Below are positions 55,030-64,000 of a DNA stretch of 64,000 nucleotides, one piece after another. Source of the DNA: Janthinobacterium silvisoli (lineage in GTDB: Bacteria > Pseudomonadota > Gammaproteobacteria > Burkholderiales > Burkholderiaceae_D). Each line of letters starts with the position of its first letter. Position 1 is the stretch's first letter. The DNA lies in assembly GCF_014200725.1 (NCBI RefSeq), contig NZ_JACHCL010000001.1, forward strand, positions 2,108,001 to 2,172,000, written 5' to 3'. Under the pieces are notes generated by a model. That model was given only the letters and a program-made list of their open reading frames with translations, did not search any database and was not told where the DNA came from. The translations under genes and the position numbers were made by a program.

Positions 55030-56268
55030 TTGTTTGTACAAAACCAACTCAAGTCCTGGATTGCCGGCATGCGCAGCAAGACTGCCTTGCCACTGCGTAT
55101 AGAACTGTGGAACGGTCAGCACATCGACCTGTCCAGCGAAGCGCCCCGCGTCACCATCCGCCTGCCGACGGTGGCATCGGCCCGCTACCTGCTCAATCCC
55201 TCGCTGGCCAACCTGGGCTCGGCTTATGTGGAGGGCAATATCGAAGTCAAGGGCTCGGCCAGCGACATGATTTCGATCGGCAATGCGCTGGCCCGCAATA
55301 CCCTCAAGCAGGAAGGCAAGCTGGCGCGCATCGTGCGCAGCTTTACCCACGACAAGCGCAAGGATGCCGAGGCCATCCGCTATCACTACGATGTGTCCAA
55401 CGCGTTCTACCAGCAATTCCTCGATCCCGCCCTCGTGTATTCCTGCGCCTACTTTGAAAACGGCGATGAAACCCTGGAACAGGCGCAAGTCAAGAAGATC
55501 GACCATATCCTGCGCAAGATCCAGTTGCAGCAGGGCCAGACCTTGCTCGATATCGGCTGCGGCTGGGGCGCGCTGGTGATCCGGGCAGCGCAGCAATATG
55601 GCGCCCGCTGCGTGGGTGTGACCCTGTCGGAAAACCAGTTTGCACTGGCACGCGAAAGAGTCGCGGCAGCCGGCCTGGAACACCTGATTGAAATCCGCCT
55701 GCAAGACTACCGCGACGTGACGGGCCAGTTCGACCGCATCACCAGCGTAGGCATGTTTGAACACGTGGGCCTGAAACATTTACCTGACTATTTCGGCATC
55801 ATCAACAAACTGCTGGCGCCGGACGGCATGGCGATGAACCACGGCATCACCTCGACTGATCCCGACAATGGCGAAACGCCATACGGCGGCGGTGAATTCA
55901 TCGAAAAATATGTGTTTCCGCACGGTGAACTGGCGCATATCGGCAATGTGCTGAAAACCATGCAGCAAGGGGGGCTGGAGGTGCTGGACGTGGAAAACCT
56001 GCGCCGCCACTACGCGCGCACCTGCCAATTGTGGACGGAGAACTTCGAAGCCAACGCCGAGCAGATCCGTCCGCTGGCCGGCGAACGGCGCTTCCGTATC
56101 TGGCATGTGTACCTGGCCGGTTGCAGCTACGCGTTTGAACAGGATCTGATCAGCCTGTATCAAATCGTCTGCGTGAAGGCCGGGCGGCGCTCTTCCAGCC
56201 TGCCATGGTCGCGCAACTATATGTACCCGGACAAGCCGGCACAGGCAATGCCGGCGCTGGCTAATTGA
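55030..56268 (+). CDS. cfa: Cyclopropane-fatty-acyl-phospholipid synthase
   Basis: 412 residues from a TTG at 55030 with GGAGG five bases upstream. The family motifs are complete: 'YHYDVSNAFYQQFLDPALVYSCAYF', SAM-binding 'LLDIGCGWGALVI', 'SVGMFEHVGLKHLPDYF' with the bicarbonate-binding Glu, and the functionally important Cys in 'YLAGCSYAF'. It adds a methylene group from SAM across double bonds of membrane lipids, protecting against acid and other stress. It follows the HHE-PdxH gene after 123 bases with a leader hairpin. Convergent with msrA. Confidence 0.94.
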   Translation: MFVQNQLKSWIAGMRSKTALPLRIELWNGQHIDLSSEAPRVTIRLPTVASARYLLNPSLANLGSAYVEGNIEVKGSASDMISIGNALARNTLKQEGKLARIVRSFTHDKRKDAEAIRYHYDVSNAFYQQFLDPALVYSCAYFENGDETLEQAQVKKIDHILRKIQLQQGQTLLDIGCGWGALVIRAAQQYGARCVGVTLSENQFALARERVAAAGLEHLIEIRLQDYRDVTGQFDRITSVGMFEHVGLKHLPDYFGIINKLLAPDGMAMNHGITSTDPDNGETPYGGGEFIEKYVFPHGELAHIGNVLKTMQQGGLEVLDVENLRRHYARTCQLWTENFEANAEQIRPLAGERRFRIWHVYLAGCSYAFEQDLISLYQIVCVKAGRRSSSLPWSRNYMYPDKPAQAMPALAN

Positions 56269-56306
56269 AGCGTATGGATGCCTGATGCACGCGTCGGGTA
56301 TCCAAT

Positions 56307-56840
56307 TTATTTCAGCCGGTTCGCATGCATGGCGTAAAACTTTTCCAGCTTGGCCGCCACCACGCAGGCGCAATAGCTCTGCAAGGGATGGCGCTCGAAA
56401 TAACGCTGATGCTCCTCCTCGGCCTTGAAGTAAGGCTGGGCGGGCGATAACTCGGTAACGATGGGGGCATCCCACACATTGGCCATCTCGGCGATCACCT
56501 TGTGCGCCACTTTTTCCTGCTCGGCTGACTGGAAATAAATCACGGAACGGTATTGTGTCCCCACATCGTTGCCCTGGCGGTTCAGGGTGGTGGGATCGTG
56601 GATGGTAAAAAACATTTCCAGCAAGTCGTGGTAGCTGATGATAGCTGGATCGAATTCCAGGCGCACTACTTCCGCGTGCCCCGTGTCGCCGGCGCGCACT
56701 TGCGCATAGGTGGGAGCGGCCACCGTGCCGCCCGTGTAACCGGACTCGACATGCGTGACGCCGCGTACTTCCAGGAACACCGCTTCCAGGCACCAGAAGC
56801 AGCCACCGCCCAGTAGCGCGACTTCCGTCCGTGCATTCAT
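56307..56840 (-). CDS. msrA: Peptide methionine sulfoxide reductase A
   Basis: 177 residues. The catalytic Cys is in 'LGGGCFWCLEAVF' (GCFWC) and 'VESGYTGG', 'YHDLLEMFFTIHDPTTLNRQGNDVGTQYRSVIYF' complete the signature. It reduces methionine-S-sulfoxide in proteins, using thioredoxin (trxA is at 10.6 kb). ATG 56840 has GGAGAG upstream; the frame extends further but without conserved sequence. Confidence 0.96.
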   Translation of the reverse strand: MNARTEVALLGGGCFWCLEAVFLEVRGVTHVESGYTGGTVAAPTYAQVRAGDTGHAEVVRLEFDPAIISYHDLLEMFFTIHDPTTLNRQGNDVGTQYRSVIYFQSAEQEKVAHKVIAEMANVWDAPIVTELSPAQPYFKAEEEHQRYFERHPLQSYCACVVAAKLEKFYAMHANRLK

Positions 56841-57051
56841 GATGCTCTCCCGCAAATTTACGTCGAAGCAAAACAATGAGGGCAATGTAGTGCAATCACC
56901 CTGGCTGTTACACCACTGTAACGCAAAGCGGCATACGCTGCATTGCCGCTTGAAACGGAGCGCCTGAGGCACCATTTACAGGGCCTGCCAGCCATGATTG
57001 CGCTGGCCGTGCCGATTTTTGGCATAATGTCAGCAAACAGACAGGTCACCC

Positions 57052-57558
57052 ATGAACACACGCTCTCCCCGCGCACCAGCGCAAACATTCGATACGACGC
57101 ATTTCCGCCAAGCATTGTCGCAGTTTGCCACCGGCGTCACGGTGATCACCACGCGCCTGGCCGATGGCAGTTTCCGCGGCCTCACGGCCAGCTCCTTCAA
57201 TTCCGTCTCGCTATCGCCGCCGCTGGTGCTGTGGAGCCTGGGTTCGGTCGCCAACAGCATGCCCATCTTCAGCGGCAATTCCCATTATGTGATCAATGTA
57301 CTGGGCGCCGACCAGGCAGAGCTGGCGCAGCGTTTCGCCCGCCGCACGCCGAACCCGTTCGACGGTGTCGAGTACGAGCTGTCGCGCACGGGCCAGCCCA
57401 TCCTGAAAGGCGCATCGGCCTGGTTCGAATGCCACAACCGCAGCCGCTACCCGGAAGGCGACCATGTGATTTTCGTGGGCGAAGTGGAAGAATGTGCCTC
57501 TAACCCGCAAGCGCCGCTGATCTTCCACAACGGCCAGTTCAATACGCCGCCAGCCTGA
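57052..57558 (+). CDS. Flavin reductase (FMN-binding, HpaC-like)
   Basis: 168 residues. 'FRQALSQFATGVTVITTRLADGSFRGLTASSFNSVSLSPPLVLW' and 'HYVINVLGADQAELAQRFA' are the marks of the short-chain flavin reductase/HpaC family, which supplies reduced flavin to two-component monooxygenases. No monooxygenase gene is adjacent, so the partner is elsewhere. The ATG at 57052 lies about 200 bases from the divergent msrA start. A bidirectional terminator follows. Confidence 0.9.
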   Translation: MNTRSPRAPAQTFDTTHFRQALSQFATGVTVITTRLADGSFRGLTASSFNSVSLSPPLVLWSLGSVANSMPIFSGNSHYVINVLGADQAELAQRFARRTPNPFDGVEYELSRTGQPILKGASAWFECHNRSRYPEGDHVIFVGEVEECASNPQAPLIFHNGQFNTPPA

Positions 57559-57570
57559 TCCTGCCGGGAC

Positions 57571-57600
57571 AAAAAAAAATCCGCCAAGGCGGATTTTTTT
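57571..57600. terminator. Bidirectional terminator
   Basis: AAAATCCGCC (57576-57585) pairs with GGCGGATTTT (57588-57597) with flanking A- and T-runs. It serves the flavin reductase gene and the convergent ompW-like gene. Confidence 0.85.
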
Positions 57601-57613
57601 ATGGCTAGGCCAA

Positions 57614-58294
57614 TTAGAACTTGTAACCGATACCGACGCTGACTGCCAGCGGATTGAGCTTGATCTCCTGCGTCTGGCCCGTGGTGAAATGGGCGGTGGT
57701 TTTCAGCGGCGTCTTGACTACGGCAACGTCGGCAAACCAGCGCTCATTGAAGGCCCAGGTTGCGCCCACCTGGAAGCTGACCGTCAATTTATTGTCCAGC
57801 TTGTAAGTCTCACCCGAGCCACCCGTATTGAGCAAGGCGGTCATCTGGCCGGAACCGGTTTCCTTTTGGAAATAGGCATACGTGAGGCCGACGCCAGCGT
57901 ACGGACGTATCATCGCATTAGGCTGGAAGAAACGGTATTGGATGAACGCGGTCGGTGGCAAGACTTCGGCAGAACCCAGCTTGCCGGTACCGGAGATCGC
58001 GCCAGCGCCGATCAGGTCATGCTTATACGGTACGCCCAGGTCCAGTTCAGCCGAAACATTATCGGTCAGCATGTAGGCAAAGGTGAAGATAGGCTTGGTA
58101 TCGGATTTGACATCCGCCTTGGTGCCTGGCAATGCCGGCGCCGACAGATCGCCACTGTCGACTTTCGGTGTAATCTTGTTCAGTCCGATCTTGGCCGTCC
58201 AGGTACCTGCGCTTTGCGCCGATGCGCCCGACGCCGCCGCCATCGCGGCAGCCAGCGCCACCACTTTTAATGCACTGTTCAAACGAATTTTCAT
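57614..58294 (-). CDS. ompW: OmpW-family outer-membrane protein
   Basis: 226 residues with a signal peptide ending near 'ASAQS' (residue 27). The body is rich in alternating beta strands and shows OmpW landmarks: 'IFTFAYMLTDNVSAELDLGVPYKHDL', 'LPPTAFIQYRF', 'IRPYAGVGLTYAYF' and a C-terminal Phe after 'VSVGIGYKF', needed for Bam-mediated insertion. OmpW forms an eight-stranded barrel with a hydrophobic channel. Downstream of the GDSL lipoprotein gene on the same strand, separated by a palindrome. Confidence 0.93.
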   Translation of the reverse strand: MKIRLNSALKVVALAAAMAAASGASAQSAGTWTAKIGLNKITPKVDSGDLSAPALPGTKADVKSDTKPIFTFAYMLTDNVSAELDLGVPYKHDLIGAGAISGTGKLGSAEVLPPTAFIQYRFFQPNAMIRPYAGVGLTYAYFQKETGSGQMTALLNTGGSGETYKLDNKLTVSFQVGATWAFNERWFADVAVVKTPLKTTAHFTTGQTQEIKLNPLAVSVGIGYKF

Positions 58295-58345
58295 TATGTC
58301 TCCTGATTCATTATGTCCGGGATTACCCGTGAGTACTCTTTAGCG

Positions 58346-58367
58346 TGGGACCGGCATGCCGGTCCCA
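58346..58367. other. 22-bp perfect palindrome between the GDSL and ompW genes
   Basis: Arms TGGGACCGGCA and TGCCGGTCCCA meet without a spacer. It lies in the 84-base gap between two same-strand genes and has no T-run. It may stabilise the upstream mRNA end or be a binding site. Confidence 0.4.
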
Positions 58368-58378
58368 GGCGCAATGTC

Positions 58379-59767
58379 TTACAGCCAGCCCTTCACCACC
58401 ATGGCTTTGGACACATAACGCGCCAACAGCAGGTTGTTGAACGGGGTAGGATGCACATCATCGGCATACGAGTAATGACTCACGTCACCGGCTTTCAGGT
58501 TGCTGCCATTACAAACGAGCGAGCTGCCCAGGGGATTCTTGGCCGGGGTCAGGTCGCAGGCGGTGTCGGTCACATTGGTCAAGCCATACGGGGCTGGATT
58601 GGTGGCCTGGTCGTGACTGACGGCAAACACATCGACCACCAGCACTTTCGGCTCGCTAGACAGGGTATTCAATGCACCGTTGTAAGCGCTGACCATGGCA
58701 TTGATCAAAGCCTTGGTCGAGGCGTCCTTGCTCAGGCCGGAAGGCGTGTTGGCGATATCGGGCAGGTTATTGACCACCACGCGCGTCGCGCCATTCGCAA
58801 TGATCTGGTTTTTCACCAGCGCCACCAGATCGTTGCCAGCCGTTGCCATGGCGGCCACCAGTGCCGGGCCTTGGGCAGCAGCATAAGCAGCGCCGGCAGC
58901 AGCGCCAGCGGCGTTGCCGGTGGCGGTAGCGTCCGCTTGCGCCTTGGCGACCAGCGGGCCGTAACCGGCCGGCGTGCCGACGGCCGTATTGCCGGCGAGG
59001 ACGGCAGCTTGCACGGCAGCACCCACAATCGATGCAGAGGTTGCACCTGGCGCCGCGGCGGCCGCTGCCACTGCTGCACCGATGGATTGCGCAGCAGTCG
59101 CAGGATTAGGGGCACCGGCAGCGAAGGCCGCGACCAGATTGGCGGCAAAAGCTTGCGCGCCTGCCTGTGCGCCGGCAGCGGTACCGGCAGCGGTGGCACC
59201 AGACTGCAGGGCACCCAGCTGGAACAAGGCGTCATTACCGCCTGCCATCACGAAAACGATTTCATCGCCCTTGAACTTGCCGCCGACGGCTGCCAGGTGA
59301 TTGCTGATCTGGGTGACGACCGGCACGGTCAACGCGCCCAGCGCGCTACCCGTCAATTTATTATTAGGGCCAACCGGATTGGTCACGCGCGAACCGCCCA
59401 TGGCGTAGCCGTAGCAGCCGGTATTGAATTTGATGGGTACCGAGAAACCCTGGCTGGCGTCGCCATCGAGGCCAGTTTCCGCTGCGCACGGTGCTGGCAG
59501 GCTGAATTGCGCCGCCATCAGTTCGGTCCAGTTCTTGCCCGTCAGTTCAGGATTGATGGATCTGTTATCGCCATTGATGGTGAATTTGCCACCTTTCAAT
59601 GCAGCAACCGTGCCGACGGCATAGGAACCCACATCGGACAGGCTGTCGCCAAACGATACCTGGGCGCTGTATTTCACTTTCAGTGTCTGATCTCCGGCGG
59701 TCGAGCCACCGCAACCGGCCAGAACAGCCGCAGCCAATACGGCCAGCGCGAATTTTGTTTGATGCAT
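58379..59767 (-). CDS. GDSL-family esterase lipoprotein with Ala-rich insertion
   Basis: 462 residues. A lipobox 'LAAAVLAGCGG' (Cys19) marks it as a lipoprotein. Catalytic blocks: 'VSFGDSLSDVGSYAVG' (Ser near 41), 'YGYAMGGSRV', 'FVMAGGNDALF' and C-terminal 'YADDVHPTPFNN' (Asp-His). This is the autotransporter-esterase-like branch of GDSL enzymes. Residues of about 185-310 are an unusual Ala/Gly/Thr-rich insertion between the GGND block and the last strands. The true substrate is unknown; a lipid or polyester is usual. A divergent 240-base AT-rich gap follows toward tsaC. Confidence 0.9.
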   Translation of the reverse strand: MHQTKFALAVLAAAVLAGCGGSTAGDQTLKVKYSAQVSFGDSLSDVGSYAVGTVAALKGGKFTINGDNRSINPELTGKNWTELMAAQFSLPAPCAAETGLDGDASQGFSVPIKFNTGCYGYAMGGSRVTNPVGPNNKLTGSALGALTVPVVTQISNHLAAVGGKFKGDEIVFVMAGGNDALFQLGALQSGATAAGTAAGAQAGAQAFAANLVAAFAAGAPNPATAAQSIGAAVAAAAAAPGATSASIVGAAVQAAVLAGNTAVGTPAGYGPLVAKAQADATATGNAAGAAAGAAYAAAQGPALVAAMATAGNDLVALVKNQIIANGATRVVVNNLPDIANTPSGLSKDASTKALINAMVSAYNGALNTLSSEPKVLVVDVFAVSHDQATNPAPYGLTNVTDTACDLTPAKNPLGSSLVCNGSNLKAGDVSHYSYADDVHPTPFNNLLLARYVSKAMVVKGWL

Positions 59768-59984
59768 TTTGTCTCCTTGGGTCTTTTTCTGGTTTCTAAA
59801 CGAACGGGCGTGCTATTCGCTACCCACCTAATATGCCATCGTTCTGTAGACTTGTATAGAAATTATGTTTCAAAAATCAGCCAAATTACAACAATGTTGC
59901 CACCCATCGACGCGGGAGTTTGGGGCAGATTATGGCTTATTAACTATGTTTCGTGGCAAGCACTTCTATTGCGCTGCATCAAGA

Positions 59985-60009
59985 AAAAGCCCCGTGAGGG
60001 GCTTTTTTT
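59985..60009. terminator. Terminator at the tsaC end
   Basis: AAAAAGCCC-CGTGA-GGGCTTTTT with flanking T/A runs. Read on the minus strand it starts at the stop codon of the tsaC gene. Confidence 0.75.
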
Positions 60010-61042
60010 ATGCGTCGAGGAATTGCTGCAAGATACCACTTGAGCCGAAAGCGGCACGCCGCAGACGGTCATTGATGCCCAGCCAATCCGGGCCGGTGGG
60101 CGGTGCTTCCACCAGTATCAGCTCGGCGCCGACCTGGTCCATCGTGCGCAGCGAGGCATACAGCGCATGTGCGTAACCTTGCGGATCGGCAGTCAGGCGC
60201 ACGCTGGCGCTGGCCGGCGGCAAATCCGAGTAATGGATCAGGGCCACGCGACGGCCATCGTTCAGTAACCGGTTGAGCGTTTCGCCCAGATCATCCTTGT
60301 GTTGCATCGCAACAGGCGTATGCGGTGCGTAATGCGATTCCAACGTACCGGATGCGCGCGGCGCGGCCGCATCGGCCAGGGCGGGCGCGCGGCCAATCAC
60401 GGCAGCAATCTGTTCGCTGCTGATATGGCCAGGGCGCAACAGCACGGGACCATGCGTTGCCAGGCGTGACAAATCGACGATGGTCGACTCGATACCGACT
60501 TCGCTTTGGCCGCCATCGAGCACCGCGCCCAGCAAGCCGCTGGCGAGCTCATCGCTGAACTCATCGCGCACATGCTGCGCCGTAGTGGGGCTGACATTGC
60601 CGAATTTATTCGCCGACGGCGCCGCCAGGCCGCCCTTGCCGCCCTTGAATTCTTGCAGCAAGGCGATGGCCACCGGATGCGACGGGCAGCGCAAGCCCAC
60701 CGTATCTTGTCCACCGGAAACAGCGTCGGGGATATGCGCGGCGCGCTTGACGATCAGGGTCAGCGGGCCAGGCCAGAAGGCCGCCACCAGTTGCTGCGCT
60801 TCCTGCGGTAAATCATCGGACCAGTGTGTCAAATCTGCGCCCGGCGCCACGTGCACAATTACCGGGTGATCGGACGGACGGCCCTTCGCTTGATAAATGC
60901 GCGCCACGGCAGCCGGGTTTTCCGCGTCGGCGCCCAGGCCGTACACGGTTTCCGTGGGAAAAGCCGCCAGTGCGCCCTTTTCCAGCAGACGCGCGGCGGC
61001 CGCGATCGCGGCCAGGTCCAGTGTTTGTTCAGCCACACTCAC
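60008..61042 (-). CDS. tsaC: L-threonylcarbamoyladenylate synthase (Sua5 type)
   Basis: 344 residues, so the longer Sua5 form: a YrdC domain ('[43 protein letters not shown]', '[10 protein letters not shown]', '[21 protein letters not shown]') plus a C-terminal Sua5 domain. It makes threonylcarbamoyl-AMP from threonine, bicarbonate and ATP, the first step of the t6A tRNA modification that TcdA later cyclises. The start is GTG 61042, overlapping the purK stop codon (GTGA), so it is translated with purK. Last gene of the pur block. Confidence 0.94.
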   Translation of the reverse strand: MSVAEQTLDLAAIAAAARLLEKGALAAFPTETVYGLGADAENPAAVARIYQAKGRPSDHPVIVHVAPGADLTHWSDDLPQEAQQLVAAFWPGPLTLIVKRAAHIPDAVSGGQDTVGLRCPSHPVAIALLQEFKGGKGGLAAPSANKFGNVSPTTAQHVRDEFSDELASGLLGAVLDGGQSEVGIESTIVDLSRLATHGPVLLRPGHISSEQIAAVIGRAPALADAAAPRASGTLESHYAPHTPVAMQHKDDLGETLNRLLNDGRRVALIHYSDLPPASASVRLTADPQGYAHALYASLRTMDQVGAELILVEAPPTGPDWLGINDRLRRAAFGSSGILQQFLDA

Positions 61043-62235
61043 GGCGCAATTCCCAGGATCAGGCAGGCGGCGTGCAACTGGGCTTGCGCCTCCTGCAGGC
61101 TGGCAGCGACAAACGTCAGATGGCCCATCTTGCGGCCCCGGCGCGGATCATTCTTGCCATACAGATGCAAATTTGCGCCTGGCAAGGCCAGGATGCGGTC
61201 CCAGGCCGGTTCGCGCGCCGTGTCGCTGTCGCCGTCAAACCAGACATCGCCGAGGATGTTGAGCATCACGGCTGGCGAGTGCTGGCGCACATCGCCCAGC
61301 GGCAGGCGCGCCATGGCCCGCACCTGCTGCGCAAACTGGCTGGTGACGCAGGCATCCATCGTGTAGTGGCCACTGTTATGCGGACGGGGCGCCATTTCAT
61401 TGACTACCAGGCTGCCATCGGTCAGCACGAAAAATTCGATGCACAGCACGCCCACATAGCCAAGCTCGGCCACAATGACTTGCGCCGCCTGCTGCGCGCG
61501 GGCGGCACTCTCGCCGGACACATTCGGCCCCGGCACGGTGGTGCTAAACAAGATGCCATCGCGGTGCACGTTCTCGGCAATCGGATACACCACCGACTGG
61601 CCATCCACACCGCGCGCCGTCAGCACCGAGACTTCATAGGCCAGCGGCAACATCTTTTCCAGCAGACAGACGACCTGACCCATTTCTTCAAACGCGGTCC
61701 GTACATCGTCGCGCGTAGACACGCGGTACTGGCCCTTGCCGTCATAGCCCATGCGCACGGTTTTCAAGATACCGGGCAACAAATCGTCGCCGATATCGTC
61801 GATATCCTGCACCGTGGCAATCACCTTGTGCGGCGCCGGCAACACGCCCGACTTGGCGGAACAATCGACAAAGAAACGTTTTTCGGCGATACGGTCTTGC
61901 GCCACCGATACGCCATGGGCGTTAGGCGCCACAAAGACGCTTTGCGCCAGGCGGAACAGGCTGTCGGCAGGAACGTTTTCAAATTCGGTGGTAACGGCAA
62001 GACACTGTGCGGCCAGCGCATCAAGGCCGGCCACATCGCTGTAAGCGGCCTCGACTACGCGCTGGGCAAGCTGTCCTGCAGGGCAGTCGCTGGCAGGTTC
62101 CAGCACCGCCACCTGATAACCCATGGCTTGCGCCGCCTGGGCAAACATGCGGCCCAGCTGGCCGCCGCCCATTACGCCCAGCCAGGCTGGCGGCGTGGCG
62201 GCTGGCAAAATAGGACTGAACTTCGGATTACTCAT
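61039..62235 (-). CDS. purK: N5-carboxyaminoimidazole ribonucleotide synthase
   Basis: 398 residues of the ATP-grasp fold: '[22 protein letters not shown]', '[13 protein letters not shown]', '[15 protein letters not shown]' and '[24 protein letters not shown]'-like sequence. It carboxylates AIR with ATP and bicarbonate to N5-CAIR, the substrate of PurE, encoded immediately upstream. ATG 62235 is taken as the start; the frame extends upstream into purE without conserved sequence. Confidence 0.96.
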   Translation of the reverse strand: MSNPKFSPILPAATPPAWLGVMGGGQLGRMFAQAAQAMGYQVAVLEPASDCPAGQLAQRVVEAAYSDVAGLDALAAQCLAVTTEFENVPADSLFRLAQSVFVAPNAHGVSVAQDRIAEKRFFVDCSAKSGVLPAPHKVIATVQDIDDIGDDLLPGILKTVRMGYDGKGQYRVSTRDDVRTAFEEMGQVVCLLEKMLPLAYEVSVLTARGVDGQSVVYPIAENVHRDGILFSTTVPGPNVSGESAARAQQAAQVIVAELGYVGVLCIEFFVLTDGSLVVNEMAPRPHNSGHYTMDACVTSQFAQQVRAMARLPLGDVRQHSPAVMLNILGDVWFDGDSDTAREPAWDRILALPGANLHLYGKNDPRRGRKMGHLTFVAASLQEAQAQLHAACLILGIAP

Positions 62236-62245
62236 TCGTGACTCA

Positions 62246-62749
62246 TTATGCAAGCGGCAGTGCCATGGCCTTGGCGGCCTCGGTTTGCGTGACGCGGAAT
62301 GCTTCCAGTTTGCCGGCCAGCGCGTCATCGGTGGAAGCGATCATGGCGACCGCCGTTAATGCCGCATTGGCAGCGCCTGCTTCACCGATGGCGAAGGTGG
62401 CCACCGGCACACCCTTGGGCATTTGCACGATGGACAGCAGCGAATCTTCACCGCGCAAATACTTCGACGGCACGGGCACGCCCAGCACCGGCACGATGGT
62501 CATCGCAGCCACCATGCCAGGCAGATGCGCTGCACCGCCAGCGCCGGCGATGATGGCGCGCAAGCCGCGCGCGCGGGCGCTCTTGGCGTAGGCATACATC
62601 TCGTCGGGCATGCGGTGCGCGGAAATGACTTGCGCTTCAAACGGCACGCCAAACTGTTTCAGGATGGCCACCGCGTTTTGCATCACGTCCCAGTCCGAAG
62701 ACGAGCCCATGATGATGCCGACCAGCGGCTGTTGTTGCAGATCACTCAT
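62246..62749 (-). CDS. purE: N5-CAIR mutase
   Basis: 167 residues, class I PurE. '[42 protein letters not shown]' and '[28 protein letters not shown]' are diagnostic; the His of 'SAHRMP' is the catalytic residue. It moves the carboxylate of N5-CAIR to the ring carbon. One base separates it from purC and 10 bases from purK, all on the same strand. Confidence 0.97.
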   Translation of the reverse strand: MSDLQQQPLVGIIMGSSSDWDVMQNAVAILKQFGVPFEAQVISAHRMPDEMYAYAKSARARGLRAIIAGAGGAAHLPGMVAAMTIVPVLGVPVPSKYLRGEDSLLSIVQMPKGVPVATFAIGEAGAANAALTAVAMIASTDDALAGKLEAFRVTQTEAAKAMALPLA

Positions 62750-62750
62750 C

Positions 62751-63644
62751 TTATGCCTTCAGCTTTTCGCCCGTCAGGCGCTCGATGGCTTCGAAATACT
62801 TGGCCTGGGTTTTGTCGATCACGTCCGCCGGCAGCGCAGGCGCCGGTGCAGTTTTGCCCCAGGTCAACGTTTCCAGGTAATCGCGCACGAATTGCTTGTC
62901 GAACGATGGCGGCGACATGCCAGGCTGATACGAGTCAGCAGGCCAGAAGCGCGACGAGTCGGCCGTCAGCACTTCATCCATCAAATGCATCACGCCATTG
63001 TCATCGAGGCCAAATTCAAACTTGGTGTCGGCGATGATGATGCCGCGCGTAGCCGCATAATCGGCAGCCGCTTTATACAGTGCAATGCTGACGTCGCGCA
63101 TCTTGGCAGCCAGTTCGGCACCGATGCGGTTTTCCATTTCGGCAAAGCTGATGTTTTCATCATGCTCGCCCAGATCAGCCTTGGCCGCCGGGGTGAACAG
63201 GGGCTCAGGCAGCTTTTCAGCCTGCTGCAAGCCGGCTGGCAGTTGAATGCCGCAAATGCTGCCCGTATCCTGGTAATCTTTCCAGCCCGAACCGATGATG
63301 TAACCGCGCACCACCGCCTCGACCATGATGGGTTTCAGGCGCTTGGCGACCACGGCACGGCCTTGCACTTGTTCCACTTCCTCAGGCGCCACCACCGATT
63401 CCGGCGCCACGCCCGTCAAATGATTCGGCACGATATGGCCCAGTTTCTCGAACCAGAAGTCGCTCATCTGATTGAGGACCTTGCCCTTGCCTGGAATCGG
63501 CTCGTTCATGACGACATCGAAAGCCGACAGACGGTCGGTGGTGACGATCAGGATCTTGTCGTCGCCGACGGCATAGTTGTCGCGAACCTTGCCGTGGCCC
63601 AGCAATGGCAGGGAATGGATGGAAGTCTGATAGAGGCTGTTCAT
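62751..63644 (-). CDS. purC: SAICAR synthetase
   Basis: 297 residues. '[52 protein letters not shown]' and '[33 protein letters not shown]' are characteristic. It joins aspartate to CAIR. First gene of the run purC-purE-purK-tsaC. The start ATG 63644 has TCCTCC in antisense (GGAGGA upstream), a strong ribosome site. Confidence 0.96.
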   Translation of the reverse strand: MNSLYQTSIHSLPLLGHGKVRDNYAVGDDKILIVTTDRLSAFDVVMNEPIPGKGKVLNQMSDFWFEKLGHIVPNHLTGVAPESVVAPEEVEQVQGRAVVAKRLKPIMVEAVVRGYIIGSGWKDYQDTGSICGIQLPAGLQQAEKLPEPLFTPAAKADLGEHDENISFAEMENRIGAELAAKMRDVSIALYKAAADYAATRGIIIADTKFEFGLDDNGVMHLMDEVLTADSSRFWPADSYQPGMSPPSFDKQFVRDYLETLTWGKTAPAPALPADVIDKTQAKYFEAIERLTGEKLKA

Positions 63645-63674
63645 AGCGGAGGAGGAATGATTTGATGAAACAAA

Positions 63675-63702
63675 ACCGGCAGGCAGGGGCTTGCCTGCCG
63701 GT
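63675..63702 (-). terminator. Terminator of the aldolase gene
   Basis: ACCGGCAGGCA and TGCCTGCCGGT form a perfect 11-bp stem around a six-base loop. On the minus strand it runs into TTTGTTTC. It lies between the class II aldolase gene and purC. Confidence 0.75.
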
Positions 63703-63751
63703 CAAGAATATCGGGCACGGACTGCGTTTGCAGCCCGCTCCAGACAGAATT

Positions 63752-64000
63752 TTACTTCACAATCTGCGACAGCTCGCCGGCCTTGTAGCGCTCAGCCATT
63801 TTTTCCATCGGGATGACCTTGATTTTCGACGCCTGGCCTTCGCAGCCGAACGCCTGGAAGCGGGCGCGCACGATCTGCTCGGCGGCGGCGCGGGCAGGCT
63901 TGAGGAAGTCGCGCGGGTCGAACTTCGATGGGTTTTCAAACAGGAATTTACGCGTCGCTGCCGTCATCGCCAGGCGGATGTCGGTATCGATATTGATCTT
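63752..64000 (-). CDS. Fructose-1,6-bisphosphate aldolase class II, C-terminus only
   Basis: The last 82 residues; the rest lies beyond base 64000. 'KINIDTDIRLAMTAATRKFLFENPSKFDPRDFLKPARAA' carries the NIDTD segment that binds substrate phosphate in class II (zinc) aldolases, and 'QASKIKVIPMEKMAERYKAGEL' is the usual end of the long Fba/CbbA-type enzyme of beta-proteobacteria. It splits fructose-1,6-bisphosphate in glycolysis and runs in reverse in gluconeogenesis. A terminator separates it from purC. Confidence 0.9.
   Translation of the reverse strand, partial: KINIDTDIRLAMTAATRKFLFENPSKFDPRDFLKPARAAAEQIVRARFQAFGCEGQASKIKVIPMEKMAERYKAGELSQIVK

Noticed and set aside
1-64000. CRISPR arrays, rRNA genes, prophage genes
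   Set aside because: No regularly spaced repeats, rRNA signatures or phage structural genes were seen on either strand.

Overview
The window looks like chromosome from a beta-proteobacterium of the Oxalobacteraceae, most like Janthinobacterium, Duganella or Massilia. Reasons: the GC content is high (judged by eye, not computed); trxA, rho and rpmE2 lie in a row; there is a PEP-CTERM 'choice-of-anchor A' protein; several multidomain PAS, GGDEF, EAL and HD-GYP sensors are present; and a palindrome with GGGGTCAGACCC arms occurs twice. No phage, complete insertion sequence, rRNA or CRISPR array was seen. The one tRNA is tRNA-Leu(CAA).

Layout. 1-6.2 kb: a truncated exported amidohydrolase, a GNAT enzyme, an MscS channel, an Ada alkylation-repair regulator translationally coupled to a 2OG-Fe(II) oxygenase, and an orphan HutC-type repressor. 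6.4-10.3 kb: a large PAS-rich hybrid histidine kinase with its own HPt domain, followed by a receiver-only regulator. 10.6-16 kb: trxA, rho, rpmE2, a GT-C-type membrane glycosyltransferase and a PEP-CTERM protein. 16-22.1 kb: an acyl-CoA synthetase, DNA polymerase II, a FabMG-like reductase behind a Fur-like dyad, and tRNA-Leu. 22.1-26 kb: an AT-rich patch directly after the tRNA, then a lower-GC cassette of radical SAM enzyme, MBOAT acyltransferase and SGNH-like periplasmic protein. This is the best candidate for an undescribed system. 26-30 kb: small accessory genes (GNAT enzymes, an Imm10-like immunity protein, an M56-like protein without its zinc motif, a membrane-anchored HIRAN protein) and an HD-GYP regulator.

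30-36.3 kb: maeB, a CynX-type transporter divergent from a MarR regulator with a palindromic operator between them, an uncharacterised protein, and thiL. 36.3-41.5 kb: a compact operon of YfiR, a CHASE8 hybrid kinase and a REC-PAS-GGDEF-EAL-REC protein, which probably links a periplasmic signal to cyclic-di-GMP. 41.8-48.3 kb: pncC, a TPR-GGDEF cyclase, a chromosomal TraL/TraM-like pair and an M16 peptidase. 48.4-57.6 kb: DUF2809 and LysR proteins, an SGNH hydrolase, cysK, FKBP, tcdA, a hemerythrin-PdxH fusion, a cyclopropane synthase, msrA and a flavin reductase. 57.6-64 kb: OmpW, a GDSL lipoprotein with an Ala-rich insert, the block purC-purE-purK-tsaC and the 3' end of a class II aldolase gene.

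The main themes are cyclic-di-GMP and phosphorelay signalling (five proteins), alkylation and oxidative repair (ada, polB, msrA, trxA), envelope modification (the MBOAT cassette, GT-C enzyme, cfa, OmpW) and core metabolism (purines, cysteine, vitamins B1 and B6, malate). Starts were chosen from Shine-Dalgarno spacing. Family assignments come from recognising motifs, not from database searches.
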